In this document: piece by piece, positions 32,761 through 47,600 of the stretch
How positions within the stretch are numbered: the first letter of the stretch is position 1
How the letters are laid out: each line of letters starts with the position of its first letter
From: Melampsora larici-populina 98AG31
Lineage: Eukaryota > Basidiomycota > Pucciniomycetes > Pucciniales > Melampsoraceae
Direction: 5' to 3'
NCBI RefSeq assembly: GCF_000204055.1
Contig: NW_006768772.1
Coordinates: 1,940,759-2,004,758, forward strand
DNA length: 64,000 nt
Notes under the pieces: generated by a model
Database searches by the model: none
What the model saw: the letters and a program-made list of their open reading frames with translations, nothing else
Told to the model about the DNA's origin: nothing
Translations under genes and position numbers: made by a program

Positions 32761-33577
32761 GTTTGAATCTGATGATGAGAAATGGATGAAGTTAGTTGAA
32801 ATGAAGTCAAAGATATTTGAGATGTTCAACCGAGAAGATAAGAAGAGTGAGTCAACAGTTTAAGAACACTCAAACTACAAGTAAACACCATCCAATCTCA
32901 ACTTTAAAGCACTCTTCACTCTTCACAGCTCTTCACCTTCCATTCCCTGCCTGATCATCTCAATTGAGCTCAATCTAAGTTGACAGAGTCCCTGTCATTC
33001 AATGCTACTTACATTGTAAACAGGGGCTCAATTGATTTATGTAAACATGCTCAATCGGTTCATCATCTGACCATGACATCATTCATTCAAGCTCCCTTGA
33101 CCATTCCCACCAATTTCATAAAATAAAACCCAAAAAAAAGCAAAAGAAAAAACACATCAACCAGAAAAAAAGAACGTGCATGTATAGAAATTATAATAAA
33201 AAAGATTTGTATTGCAAAAAAAGAAATGTATATAGAGAGAGAGATGAACAGAGAAGAGTATAAATAATATATGGTTTAATGATACAAGCTTTTAATTTGG
33301 AATTGGTTGTTTTTTTGCGTATTGGTCAGACAACATTGGTTTGGTAAGGTACAGAAACAAACGAAAAGAAAAAAATCATCAAATCATTTAAAGTTTGATC
33401 AAGTAAATGGATCTGAATAGTAAATATATCAACAGACTACAAAGATTACATTATTTACATATCCACAGGTTGTTTTTTTGAGAAAATAAATTGAAATATA
33501 GGGTAAGGTATTAGCTTCTGAATGATCGATTTGAGCCAATAAGATCTCACTCAAGAGTGTATATAGAGGGATACTGA
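32761..33577. other. Intergenic region upstream of the WD40 gene
   Basis: About 0.8 kb between two minus-strand genes; contains the promoter of the WD40 gene and the 3' flank of the Lsb5-like gene. AT-rich; a purine-rich GAGAGA/AAAG stretch around 33140-33260 is the only notable feature. Confidence 0.4.
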
Positions 33578-35366
33578 TCAAAGAAACGGATCTGCAAAAG
33601 GATTATTATCTTCCACTTCTCTTGACTTAGATCCCGATGGTTCAGGTCGATTAGTAACAGATTGATCCACAGGAATCAACGTAGATTTTCCAACCGAAAG
33701 AGGTGAGATCAGTCCAACTTGTGGTTCATCTTCATTCGACGAATCAAAATCCGAAAAATCCGAAAGTGTACCTGGATCATAATCTCGATTAACTTGAGCT
33801 TGAGTTGAACTTTGATATGAATCAGGTGCAATCGGTTTAGGTAATCGATCCGAATCATGATCTCCTTCTGATCCAAAATCAAGTCCAAGTAAGTCTTCAT
33901 TATAATTAGTAGATGGTCTGATCGGAAGATTAGGTGAGATTGGGGTTTCTGGATCATCAAATAATCCTCGTTCTTCATGATGAGGTGCTGGTGTAGGTCG
34001 GATGTTTAAATCTTTGAGTCGCTTGGTACTCGAGTTAAGGTCTTTAGATGGGTCGATCTGTTTTTCATACAATTCAAGTGCTGCAACCACTTGAGCATTC
34101 GTGTTGACCAAGGTACCAATATAATCACCATTCGTGTCACGATCGGTGACTGAGATACTCAATCATCAGCCTTCCGAGTGTCAGCAAATCTAGCCATTCA
34201 AAAACAATCTCACCTAACCGTATATACCGTATTAAACGCTTTTGAACAGTCTTGGCCTTTTCAAGATTCGTTTGGACTTTTTCGTCGGTTCTTACGTCAT
34301 GTGTTTCTGGATTGATGAGTTGTATAGAGTTCACAAGACTAGAAAAGATAAAAGTAACAATTAGTGATCAATAAAGATTACAAGAGTTGGAAATAAAACC
34401 GGTACAAACTTATTGGCGCATTGAGCAGCTGTGGCCACCACATTCAAGATCCCAGGAGCTTCTTCCTTCAAGTCGATGTCTGAAGCGTCATTCAGAGGTA
34501 AAGGTAATTTAGTACGAAACCGTTGATCGATCTTATTCTTTGGTTTTTTGCTTCGTTCTTCCTTCTTCTTAGACTTCTGAGCAGCTTTAATGGCTTTAGC
34601 TGTATCCTTCTCCATCCCTGAAATCATCGTTGAGACTAAATCATTAGAGTTGATCGAATCCATAGAGGTTTTATTGGTCGTTTTGCTGATAGGTGGTGAG
34701 GTTTGTTTAGAAGCAGGTTGTAGACGAGCAAGTTTATGAGAACCACCACAGATCGAATAAAGACCAGCTACAGTTGACATTGTAGGATCGGATTGAAATG
34801 TTTTAGACCAATAAGAAAGCAAGATCATCGTTTGTCTACGAACAGTTGGATCTGTACGAGCATCATAAACAAGTGATTTGATGCAATCTACCATTCGTTC
34901 ATCCGCAAAAGTGGCTAAATAAACGGTCATTGAAGTAAAAACGTTCTGGAGTTTAATTTGGGTTCATCTCTTCTTGGATTGATCATTTAAGATTTTCTTC
35001 TTACTTTGAAATTTAGAACCTCCATTGAGAACGAGAGAAGCTAAAAGGTTGAGTGCGTTCTTTTGATGTGTGATATCACCATGTTTGAGTTGCTTTCGAA
35101 CCGCACGACTGGCTTCTTCTGGTCTAGTGAATATCAAGAACAATCAATTTTGTGTTAAATGATGGATTGAGATTAGGAAAAAAGTTCACCTACCCAGTTG
35201 GTTGAAGGTTAATAACATCAACTAATTCAACGATAAATTGATTCAAATCTGATTCTGCTACTGGTTTTGATGATTGACAGATACGATCCACCCAACTAGT
35301 GACAGCACTTTGTGGCTTCTGACCGACACCTAAGAGTCCTTTTGCACGAGCCTTATCGATAGGCAT
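33578..35366 (-). CDS. LSB5: Lsb5-like VHS/GAT-domain endocytic protein
   Basis: Start ATG at 35366 (MPIDKARAKGLLGVGQKPQ); the slightly longer frame upstream has no ATG. Exon 1 and the next two exons form a VHS domain: VTSWVDRICQSSKPVAESDL, PEEASRAVRKQLKHGDITHQ, KNALNLLASLVLNGGSKFQ, then DERMVDCIKSLVYDARTDPT. A Lys-rich linker (KSKKKEERSKKPKNKI) leads to a GAT-like helical region (PETHDVRTDEKVQTNLEKAK and later VVAALELYEKQID). The tail is acidic and disordered and ends NPFADPFL with an NPF motif, the EH-domain ligand of endocytic adaptors. Yeast Lsb5 links Arf, ubiquitin and the actin regulator Las17; the assignment rests on domain order and length. Confidence 0.8.
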
Positions 35367-35619
35367 CCTGAAGATAATCAAATCCGATGAAATTGAGAGC
35401 TTGAGGAGGACTTAGACTGTGAGTTTGATTAGTGAGATGAGCTTGATGAATGAGATGAGATGAGATGAGTTGATCGTATTGAGTTCTTCAAAGTTCAGCC
35501 ACTCTTGAAATATCTCCGATCAACAGCAAACCAAACCGGGTTGCCAAAAAAAACCGGTACAACACCGGGTTGACTTCTTGGCTGGCTCGGGAGCTGTCAA
35601 GAGCTGTCAACTTGATCCA
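35367..35619. promoter_or_regulatory. 5' flank of the Lsb5-like gene
   Basis: Short intergenic segment with GATGA-rich repeats near 35440-35470 and two ACCGG(G/T) boxes around 35535-35570. No specific element can be named. The LINE relic begins just to the right. Confidence 0.3.
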
Positions 35620-38480
35620 CAAATTTGTCAAAGCACGATATTTATCAACAGCTCGATCATCAATCTTTCAAACATCATTCCCAAATCAGCACAAGTTCAA
35701 GGAAAAAGGGTCAAAACCAACACACACACAAACACAAGTCCTGGTGGGATAAAGAAAACCTCAACCCCGTCCTAAAAAAACAAAATAGGGCACGAAGATG
35801 GATGATCACCAATCTACCCGAAGCTCACAAGTGCTATGCGGAATGGCAACAATACTTCAAAACTCAGATCCTCTCAGCTAAAACAACTCACTGGAAGTAT
35901 TTCCTAGGCTCTAGCTCCAGCACCACAACCTTTAAGACATATACCCAGCCAATCTTGTTGAACAAAGTTGCACCTTTACAAAATCAAGATGGGTCCATTG
36001 CAAAGGGAAAAACAAGCAGGCCTGATTACTATTCAATGGTACCTTGATATCTATCAGCTATCCCCACCAAACTTTGGAACCACCACCACCATCACAACAC
36101 ATTCTCATACCCACAAGCAGAGCCCAACAAACTAAACAAGATCATTACCAGACTCCCAAACAGAAAGCAATGAAGACAAAAGCTCCAATGAATTGTTAAA
36201 ATTAGCACTCCCAGCCATTGAAAACAAACTCTGTGTTCTATTCAATGTCTGCTTCAAATTTAGTCACTTCCCAGATAATTGGCAGAAAGCCATCATGATT
36301 ATAATTTGCAAGGCTGGTAAAGACACCTGCTCAAATCCTAATGCTTACAGACCAATTGCCCTCTTAAGCTGCTCAGGCAAAATTTTGGAACAAATAATCC
36401 CCAGTAGGATATCTCTCATGGCAGAAAGCTTCAAGAGCATCTTACCAAACTACTTGGGAGGAAGAAGGCAACATAGCACTGAAGATGAATTGGTCATCTT
36501 AATTTCATGGATTAAGGGACAATGGAGAAGAGGGGAAATAGCTTTGGCTTTTAGACTTACAGAGTGTACCCATCAGTCCACAATGAAGAACTTTGGTACA
36601 TTTTACACATCAATAACGGCCCCAAATATCTCCTACACCCAGTCTGAGGATTCCTCACTGAACACACCACCAACCTCAGACTCTAGGATTCCATTTCAAA
36701 TACTTTCATCATTAAATCAGAAGAGGGCTGCCACAAGGGTGCCCACTATCACTCATCCTATATATTATTTGTAATTCTTTATCCTTGGTGAACAAACTCT
36801 AAACCCATCAACAAGTGATGTATTGCTTGATTTTATAGACAACATAGTCCATGTAGTGGCCTCAAAATCAATTCAAGAGAACACCACAAAACTCAACAAC
36901 CATGCTAACTATTTGCTAGAGTGGGCAAAGAAACATTGGGCAAACTTTGACAATTGAATTGTACAACTTGTGCATTCCACCAAACAAAATGTTGGAGTTA
37001 TGGTTATGCTCTCAAAGTCTTTGTGGTTTAGTGTGAAGATCTTAGTGATCAATGGTGGATTGATCTTGGGTTTTTGTTCCCTTTTTTTAACTTGTCATTT
37101 TAGATATTACATCATATAACTCAATGTAGATTGTGAGGTCATTTTATATGATTTCATTTTTGTGTTAGAGTGTTTTGTTGTTTTGTATATAACCCAAGTT
37201 CAAACCACTGTCTAAAAATCTTCTCTTCATCAGACTGTTTCTTTTATAAATCTTACCATAAGCTTTTTATATCAAAGTATCTTTCTTTGATCTTATACTA
37301 AGATTTGTATTTTGTTTGTTGGGAATCAGTCCAACACAAAATAAACCCAGTGTTGCTACCTTTCACACTAGGGGGAAACATGCTACAACCCAAAAATGAA
37401 GTAAGATGGTTAGGACTATGGATGGACCCCAAACTAACTTTTAACAGTCATATCAATCAGATTAAAAAGACCAATTTCAGCAGCTCATTTGAATAAACAA
37501 ATGTTCCTCAGGTCTTTCCTCAAAAGAATTCAAGAAACTACTCTCAGCTGTTTTAATCCCACAAATCCTTCATGGCAGTATAGTGTGGTTTATCAAAGAG
37601 AACAACAAGGAAACCAAATTATTAGACAAAATTCAAAATGCTACTAACAAAATTGCAGTTGGTGTGTTCAAAGTCATATCAAACCAGACAATGGCTCACA
37701 ACACATACCTCACAGCTTTCAAGTGGATGGCTGTACAACAAAATCACAAATTCTTATTAAAGAGATTATCTGCCCCTGTCACCCACCCAACACATATTTT
37801 TATCAAACACAAACTGACCCAGCAGACAGAGTGGACAGACACCTTGGACCCAATTCAGGATCCAATCAACTACAAGTAATTAAAAAAACTAGCCCAAAAA
37901 GACATTGAAACTATCTATGCTCATCCAATTGTGCCACAGGTAAAATGCACAGGTAAAACCCAAAATCTAGAGCTCAAAAAATAAGAAGCACAAAGAATCA
38001 TACCCCAACAAATTGAAGAAGAAGAACAAGACAGCAATGTAATTATCATTTTTACCAATGGCTCAGTTACTCAAGAAGGTGGGGATGCAGAAGGGGTCTC
38101 AAAGACTATAAGCCTAGCACAATCCACAAATCTCAACAATGATTTCTCTGATCATGAATGGAGCTCTTAGGGTTACTTCTGGTAGCTGAGTTAGCTAATG
38201 ATCTCTCCAAATAAATAAGACCAAGTCCTACTAATTTTGCTTGTTTTAATGACAACCAAGGTGCAATAAGATCAAGCCAAAATACCCCCAAGGTTACAGC
38301 AGGACAACATCTCCTTATTCAAATAAAAACTTAATTGATGAAACTACCCAAGATTGTAGACTCACCCAAACTGTTCTCCTTTTCTTGCCAGTCTGTACTT
38401 CAAATTACAAGATCTGCACACATTTATACTTTTTTACAGGATCTTATAGACCAAAGAACTTGTCCAAAGAACAAGTAGTC
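35620..38480 (+). pseudogene. LINE (non-LTR retrotransposon) ORF2 relic
   Basis: Disjoint plus-strand frames keep the order of a LINE ORF2 C-terminal half: a pre-RT segment (RRWMITNLPEAHKCYAEWQQ), RT blocks (FSHFPDNWQKAIMIIICKAG then NPNAYRPIALLSCSGKILEQ, and LGGRRQHSTEDELV), a late RT/thumb block (EVRWLGLWMDPKLTFNSHIN at about 37398-37457), and an RNase H-like start (IIIFTNGSVTQEGGDAEG near 38041). Many stops and frameshifts are present, and the catalytic RT core between about 36550 and 36770 is garbled. It resembles fungal Tad/I-type LINEs. A Copia solo LTR interrupts it at 36990-37336. The 3' end is uncertain. Confidence 0.85.
36990..37336. mobile_element. Copia-type solo LTR, 347 bp
   Basis: Begins TGTTGGA and ends TCCAACA, the typical inverted termini of Ty1/Copia LTRs, and is flanked by a perfect 5 bp duplication CAAAA (36985-36989 and 37337-37341). 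No internal region remains, so it is a solo LTR formed by recombination. It lies inside the LINE relic and is therefore younger than the LINE insertion. Confidence 0.92.
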
Positions 38481-39424
38481 TGAAGTTAAACAATTTGACC
38501 AGTCCACCAACTGTTCACTCCCATATAACTAGGTTCTTCTGAAATAACACACCAGAGACATCAAACTATTTAATCTTGGTTACAGATTTTTGCCAGACAC
38601 TACTAAGTACCATTATGACAGTTCTTTTATGCTTCAAATTTACTTCAGTTGTCCAATCCTATGTAACTGGGCTCGCCGCTCTAGAATAAGAAACCAGAGA
38701 CAGAAACCTGTTGAATTGTGTCTGGCAAACACTACCTTTGTGACAGTTTTCCATAATTTCTTTCACCTGACCTAATAAGTCCATAACCCCATTTCTCTAC
38801 CTTCCCATTCCTTATGATTTTATCCATTCCTCAAAATTTCATTTCATCCAAACCTAAACCAACATTTCCCAATTACTTTGTTTTTCAAACATCTCTATTA
38901 CTACTTTCTCCCCAACAATAAAGAAAAAAACAATTTATTTCACATCACACATACACACACAAAAAGAAACTTTGAAAAAGGACTATCTGGTTCAAAAAAA
39001 AGTAAAGGATAGGTTTATTGAAAATAAAAAGAAAAATCAATCACTCGAAAAAAACATCCTTCAAAACATATCAAAAATCGAAAATCCTTCAAACCAAACC
39101 AAACCAAACCAAAAAAAACCCATCAATCTAAACTAATCTGTACCATACCCATACCCATAATCAAAAAAAAATCTTTCAATCTCAAGAATAATAAGACATT
39201 CAATAATTTTTTCTTGGGGGTGGAAAATGAGGGTTGCTTTTGTAGAAAAAAAAGAAAGAAAAGGAAACAAAAAAGACTCATGATTCTTTTCACAATATGA
39301 ATGGGAAAAGAATGTGCGTGTTTGTGTTAAAGGTTGTTTTTTGAGTTCTGCTTTTGATGAATCACTTCTTCTGTATGACCACTCCAGAAAAAAAAGGGAC
39401 GATGACCAGGATAAGGTGTAGGAT
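38481..39424. other. Intergenic region, LINE tail and AT-rich DNA
   Basis: A degenerate repeat pair (ATATAACTAGGTTCTTCTGA near 38522, ATGTAACTGGGCTCGCCGCT near 38660, each followed by ACCAGAGACA-like sequence) may be the end of the LINE relic. Then follows AT-rich DNA with A-runs and an ACCAA pentamer repeat near 39092-39112. No gene. Confidence 0.4.
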
Positions 39425-40699
39425 TTAATGAGTGGCAGTAGTAGGAGTGGTCACTTCTTCTTCAATCGTTAAATTCGCAAGACTGTAACCTGCAGCAGTG
39501 AGACCGTCTAAGAAAAAAAATCATCAGTTCATGAAACCCAAACGGGTGAATGGAAGTTAGAAGAAGTTGAACAAACCATCAAGTCCAGGGATCGATGATG
39601 AAGGTTTTCCAAGTCCAGCAGCAATAAACCGTTTACCAGCATCTTCAATCCTCGCACGTACAGAAGTAGGAGGATTGAGATTACTCAACTCACCCTCAGA
39701 AGAAGGTGGTCTGTTCGAATTCGTTCCACCCACCGTATGAGCCGTAGTAACATGATCAATCAATTCTTGAACCTGAGCTTGAACGATCGGATTAGCCTGA
39801 GGCGGAGGAGCACGACCAGAAGTACCAGAGATCGAAGCTCGATTACGAGCCGCAAGAGCTCCCATACTTGGACGTCGACCTAGTCCACCATTCCCACCAC
39901 CACCATTCACAGAAGCCATAGATGAAGCACGAGAATGTAAGGATTGAGATGCATTGGATCTTGATCGAGGTCGGTTTTGAACCGAACTAAGGATATGAAC
40001 TACGTCTGGACCATTATAGGCTCTTAACTTGGCTGCCTTTTGACCCAGAAGTTGTGAGTTTGTTAATGCAGGTGGAGGATTAGAAAGAACGCTCAAGAAC
40101 GCTCGCTTGGCTAAAATGTCAAGAGATGAGAATGAGAGTTAGCATTAACCAAGAAAAAAACGGAGATGGGATAGAAAAAAAAAGAAAAATAGAGGATTTA
40201 GGAAGAACTTACCTACACCAGGATCAGCAAAGACGACGAGACAAGAAGTATCATCGACCCATTTGATCTTAAACCCACCACGATCATCTTCCCAATCAGC
40301 AAAGACAAGTTGAATATCACGAGTTTTTAAATCTTTACTAAACTCAGTAAGTTGTAAGATCCGAGTCACCGAATTAGGATTATGAACCAAAGCAGCAGGA
40401 GTACTAGAGGCTTGATTGAAAGCAGAGCCCGGTTGATGATTTACAATAAAGGTCGAAGAAGGAGACGTAGCAGCAGTAGAAGAAGGAGGAGGAAATGAAG
40501 AATGGGTTGAAACGTTTGATGGTGACATCGAACTAGTTTCAGCAGCGTTACCCATTAGATTATTAGTTGGACTGATTTGAGAATGAATAGATTGAGTTTG
40601 ATGATGATGTTGATGGTGTTGTTGTTGATGTTGTTGATTAGAAGTGATGATTGGATTGGTGTAAGGAAGAGGAGCTGGCATTGGGATTGGAGTTGACAT
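39425..40699 (-). CDS. R3HCC1-like RRM-type RNA-binding protein
   Basis: Three exons: 40699-40213, 40110-39577, 39507-39425; the sum is 1104 nt (367 codons plus stop). The start at 40699 (MSTPIPMPAPLPYTNP) is preferred over an ATG 33 codons upstream, which adds an unremarkable extension. The N-terminal third is disordered with Gln/His runs (SNQQHQQQHHQHHHQTQ). The folded core, about residues 125-180, contains RILQLTEFSKDLKTRDIQLV and GGFKIKWVDDTSCLVVFADP followed by AKRAFLSVL; the IKWVDDT(X)VF pattern is that of the RRM-like domain of R3HCC1/R3HCC1L. The rest is Ser/Gly-rich, including RSRSNASQSLHSRASSM. A role in RNA binding is inferred from family. Confidence 0.75.
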
Positions 40700-42002
40700 G
40701 GTTTTTGATTTTTGATTTGATGAATGGATGTGGTTTTGATTTGTAAAAGACAGCTTAAAGTGTTGAAGAACTGTTGAAGACTTGAAAATTAAATTCAAAA
40801 TCTGATCGATTTAACAATTTAATTTGTAATTCGAATCAATTCAATTCACTTTACTTTGAATTTCAACATCACCAATACACGTGGAAGTCTCTCAAGTAGT
40901 AATCAATCAGGCAACAGTCTCTAGACTTCTAAACATCAATCAAACACATCTTGGATCCATCAGATCACTTGGACTTCAATCAAGAAAATTTTACAAGGAT
41001 TTGTAGCACTATCTAAACACCTCTGGTTATATATGTATCTGGTTTTTGACTCAAACTTATTCATAATTTGCTCTCAGTACCAAGATTTACTATGAGCAGA
41101 GATCACAAAAAGAAGTCAAGTTTTCTAAAGCTGTCTACACCACAACTCATGTCAAGCAAAGAATTCATGACCCTTTACATAGATCCATGACATTGACAGA
41201 ACAAAAGGAAGAAGAGAATCCAATAAATCTGAGTACATGCACAGAAACTCAAGGAATGAATCATGCAAACCCTCATCAAAGAACTCTCAACCGCTCAGAC
41301 TATCCGACCTACATATCCCGTGAGAACCAATAAATCCACGGAAACTTTCGGGATGAACTCACATGGATCGGTACTGTACCGTTCACAGTATCACCTTTCG
41401 GAACGGGCAATTTCGGAAATCTTCAAACTGTGTTATGATCGAACCCGATCCATACACATAGAATATTTGAAGAACACCACAAAAAGATTATCCAAAAGAA
41501 ATTGTGGTATGTAAAGGAATATCCTGCAATCTCAAATCATAGGATTTAATAAGAATAATAGATGAACTAATTTTGTTTAATATATGATCCAGATTCGAAA
41601 AGTAAGATCTAAAGATGAACGGAATGAAGATGATTCGATCAAGTCAATCAGGATTAAAAGTAAATCCATAATAAAAGAAATGAAGATTAAGAAAGATACT
41701 GATGAAGGAATTGATGATATGTAGTTGATTGGAAGAGACAGTTTAAGGCTTAGAAGTTCGATAGGATATAGTCGAACTGAGAGATGGATTTCAAGTAGTA
41801 AGATATGTGAAGAAGAGGTGTGTAAATGTTTCAATTTCTTTTTAGAAATGAAGTTATTTAGAGTAAAGATAAGGTAAGCTAGTATTTTCCAAATTCATTA
41901 GATTGATTGATTGATTGATTGATTAGGGATTCACATTTAAATTGAGTGGTTTTTGGTTTTTGGGGGTTTAGGAAACCGATTCACTAAAACTCAACTCCTT
42001 TA
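40700..42002. other. Intergenic region between divergent R3HCC1-like and fumarase genes
   Basis: About 1.3 kb holding both promoters. A short plus-strand frame at 41263-41514 (83 codons) has no recognisable domain and I do not call it a gene. A GATT tetranucleotide run lies at about 41902-41926 just upstream of fumarase. Confidence 0.45.
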
Positions 42003-44054
<2,052 letters not shown>

Positions 44055-44659
44055 ATATATTTCGAGAAACCGATTTAAAGGAAAATCGAAAAAAAGGCGG
44101 GTAGTATTGACATATCACTTTTGATGATGTGTATTATAACTTAATCATACTACATATATATAAAAGTTGTATGGGCAAGATTTTTTTTCTTTTTCTTTTT
44201 AAAAAGCATGAGGTCATAGTGATCTCTTTATTTACTTGAAATTTACTTAAACATCTTGTGTGATTTGATAGCATTCAATGGAGTATGTATACACAGAGCT
44301 CCGGGAAAAATTGTGAAGGTAAACGTTTCGAGATTGAATTTTTCTTGTCAACTCATAGCCTCTTGAAGACCCACCTTAGCAGCGTTCTGAAGGCTCTCAA
44401 TACAGACTTTGCTGGTTTTACAAGCTGCAATTGAGTCACTACCTTGGGATTGAGATAGGATATAAGTAACCTCTGTCCTACTGTATCAGCACGATAAGAT
44501 CATCTTCACATCATCAATATTAATATTACAAAAATCTGTTCCTGCCAGATATACAAATTTTACATAACAACACTGTTAAACACACATCCTAAAATCTTTC
44601 AATGAAATTTTGGTCATTTGCGTCTTGATCATTCTAGAGAAAAGTGTAGTTGAATATTA
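44055..44659. other. Convergent 3' region between fumarase and K+ transporter
   Basis: About 600 bp between two convergent stop codons; presumably both 3' untranslated regions. No further feature seen. Confidence 0.5.
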
Positions 44660-47600
44660 TTAGATCTCAGCATTGACTCCGATACGTAATACTTTGGAAT
44701 CATCAATAATGTAATTCGAAGTCTCAGGAAAGTTTTGAGATCTGTTCATAATAGTGGCAAGAAAACGTATGATTTTTTTCAACATCAATCAACTGTCTTT
44801 AGCAGAATGTGAAACTAAACAAATCAACTTACACTCTACGGTATACTTCCTCCAATAGAAACCCTCGAATAGCATTTCTGGCTCGTTTGAATGGGTTCTT
44901 TGTTGCATCGATTTGCTTAGAGGTACAATGGTAATGAGGAAGTCTTTTGTTTGGAAAACCAAAAGTGAAAGGATCAGTTTCATAAATCAATACATCTCAA
45001 GAGTCTTATGGAAAAAACTAACATATGATTAGTGTTTTCCGAAGCCTTTACGAATTGTGAGATACGTGACTCGATTGAAAAGTTGTGACCAGGCATGTTT
45101 GTGCCTCGTTCCATGGCTACGATTCTTTGTAAGGTCGGTCCGGTCAGATCACGTAGATCGAGATCGTCTTTGTAGCCAAGTCTCAGAGCTAAGAATGAGG
45201 AATGAGGAATGAAACAAAATTAATGATGCTTCTGAATGAAATAAAAAAGACTAAAAAGACGCACTCATAAGATAGAAGCCTGCAATTGATTTGACAAAAA
45301 AAAGTACACGGATCGGATTAGTTATTAGAAAAGCTATTGGAAATCATCTGAATCCATACCTTCAAGACTACGAAGCTTATCTATCAGATACTTGTCCTCT
45401 TCCTGTAGGTGAGGTACGCCAACAACTCTGATAGAAAGAAAAACAATGACTCTAGGTAAAGCTGGTTGATGTTTAAGTAGTGAAGTAAACGCATGGGGAG
45501 CTCCGATCCCTCTACCGTGATGATGAAAGAATGAAAAACATTCTAGTCTTGGTAATGGATCAGTTAGTCTTCTTCCTTCATAAAACTCCGGATTCAAGGT
45601 CAGGCTCTCTAGTCCACCTGCTTCACTACCGAGCAAGCTACTGACTTGTGATGCCTGACGATGTTGTGCATTCGGAATCGAGCTGTATGGGCCGGTAAGA
45701 TCCTGTTGAGATGTAGCATTTACAGATTGGATTGGTGGGTAATTTGCAGTGTTGATCGAAGTTTTTCGTTCAGCTGGTTCTGTTATGGTAACCTTTTGAG
45801 CAGCACCTGGCGATGGATCTCTGGATGATGAATTTCTTGGAGCTTCAAGTAAGCTTTGCTGAGTTGGGCTATGTGGATTTTCACTTTGAGGTGTTGGACT
45901 ATCGTAGCGGCGGCTTGTAGTTAAGATGCTTCCACGCAAGGTACCAGGATCTTGTTCAATTATATCGTGTAATTTTTCATCAACTTCTTCAATTTCTTCA
46001 GGTTCTTCGTGAAGGGCTAAATCTGAAATCATTGGCATAGAAGTATCTTTGACAATTGCAAGACGAGCTTTGAGTGTATTAATTTCATTTTGATTGACGG
46101 GATGATTCACAGGATCTGATTCATTGATGATTTCCTTCTCGCCAGAGCTAAGCGAGTCGTTTTCCTTGGATGGATTGGAAGGCAAATGAGGCAGGCGATG
46201 GATCAAAAGTTGACTCAAGCGGACCCGGTTTCGTGCATCGAACAGATCCTCTAATTCTTTGGCCCAAGTCCAGAAAAGTAAGAAAATCCCAATCAAACAT
46301 CCAATGGTGAGAGTGAACCAAGCACCGTGTGGGATCTTTTGTATTGTGGATGCAAAAAACATGGCATCCACGAACCCGGTGACTACGAAAAACAAGATGG
46401 CCACCCATAAATTCACTCCCTTGACGTGAACCTGAGGAGAAATAGTATACTAGATCAGTGAACAAGACAAAAAACCAAGCGAGAGAACATGAACGAACCA
46501 TCACCATTGTCATCAAGAATGTGGTCGAGATGAGGACCCCAGCCACGGCAAACCCATCTGTGTTGTCTTAAATCAGAACTGATAGATTGATTGGCAAGAA
46601 TTACAGGTATGAACTCACAGGCCGAAGTTAGTGACGAGTTACTTCCAAATCCAGCGGTCACACCAACGGTACCGATAAGAAGGATGAAATTGACACTTGG
46701 TGCATATATTTGGCCCTGTGAGGTTTTGCTGGTGTGAATGATGGCGACAGGAGGGAAAGCTTTCAAGCCGACCATTTGTTGAATTAATGAAAAAGAAGCT
46801 GCAAAGAAGTCATAGTGTCAATAGATAAGCAAAAGGTAAGCAAAGCTAAAGATAGACCAACCTGTAATCATTGCTTGAGAGGCAACAATGGTTGCTAGCA
46901 TTCCAAATACCCAGACAATCCACCAAAGTCCACCACCACTTCCGCCAGGAATAGACTGATAAAAAATGTTGGTGATCACATGATCTCCATTTGTGATCAG
47001 CTGAGCACCTTGACCAAGGTAGGCTAGAATCAACGCAGGATAAATCCAAGCCAGGAAGCTTAAACGGATAGCTCCTTTGGAAAATTGGCCGAGACTAAGA
47101 AATTATCCTCAGGTCAGCATGAATGATCTCCACGGTTGAAGTCAGGGAAAGTCTGCTCACTTGGCAAAGAGAGCCTCGACCCCAGTTATGGCCAACAAAA
47201 CACCACTGAGAGGTGTAAGATCTTTGACACGAACAAAGTAGAGAATAGCACGACTCGGGTCGAATGCTCTGAAGATCGCAGGGTGTTTGGTGATATTGTA
47301 AATTCCTATGGATGAGAGTAACAAGAGCCAAACAGTGACGATGGGTGCAAAAGACATTCCAAGTTTGTTGGTACCATAACTCTGTGAAAGAAATATGAGT
47401 ACGAGAATTGCGATAGAGACGAGTTCGATGTCCTTAGAAGAAAATGATGGCGCTGGAATCGATATTCCGGACACAGCGCTAGAGACTGAGACGGCAGGTG
47501 TCAGGATACCTAAAGTTTATATAGAATGTATCAGAACGCTGGCTGATCATGAAAGAAAAGACAATGGACGGAGAATATTTACAGACCATCACTGATGATC

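Noticed and set aside
40700..40798. N-terminal extension of the R3HCC1-like protein to the ATG at 40798
   Set aside because: The extra 33 residues look like translated leader; the downstream ATG starts the family-typical disordered N-terminus.
41263..41514. 83-codon frame between the R3HCC1-like and fumarase genes
   Set aside because: Short, unsupported by motifs or context; listed only as intergenic.
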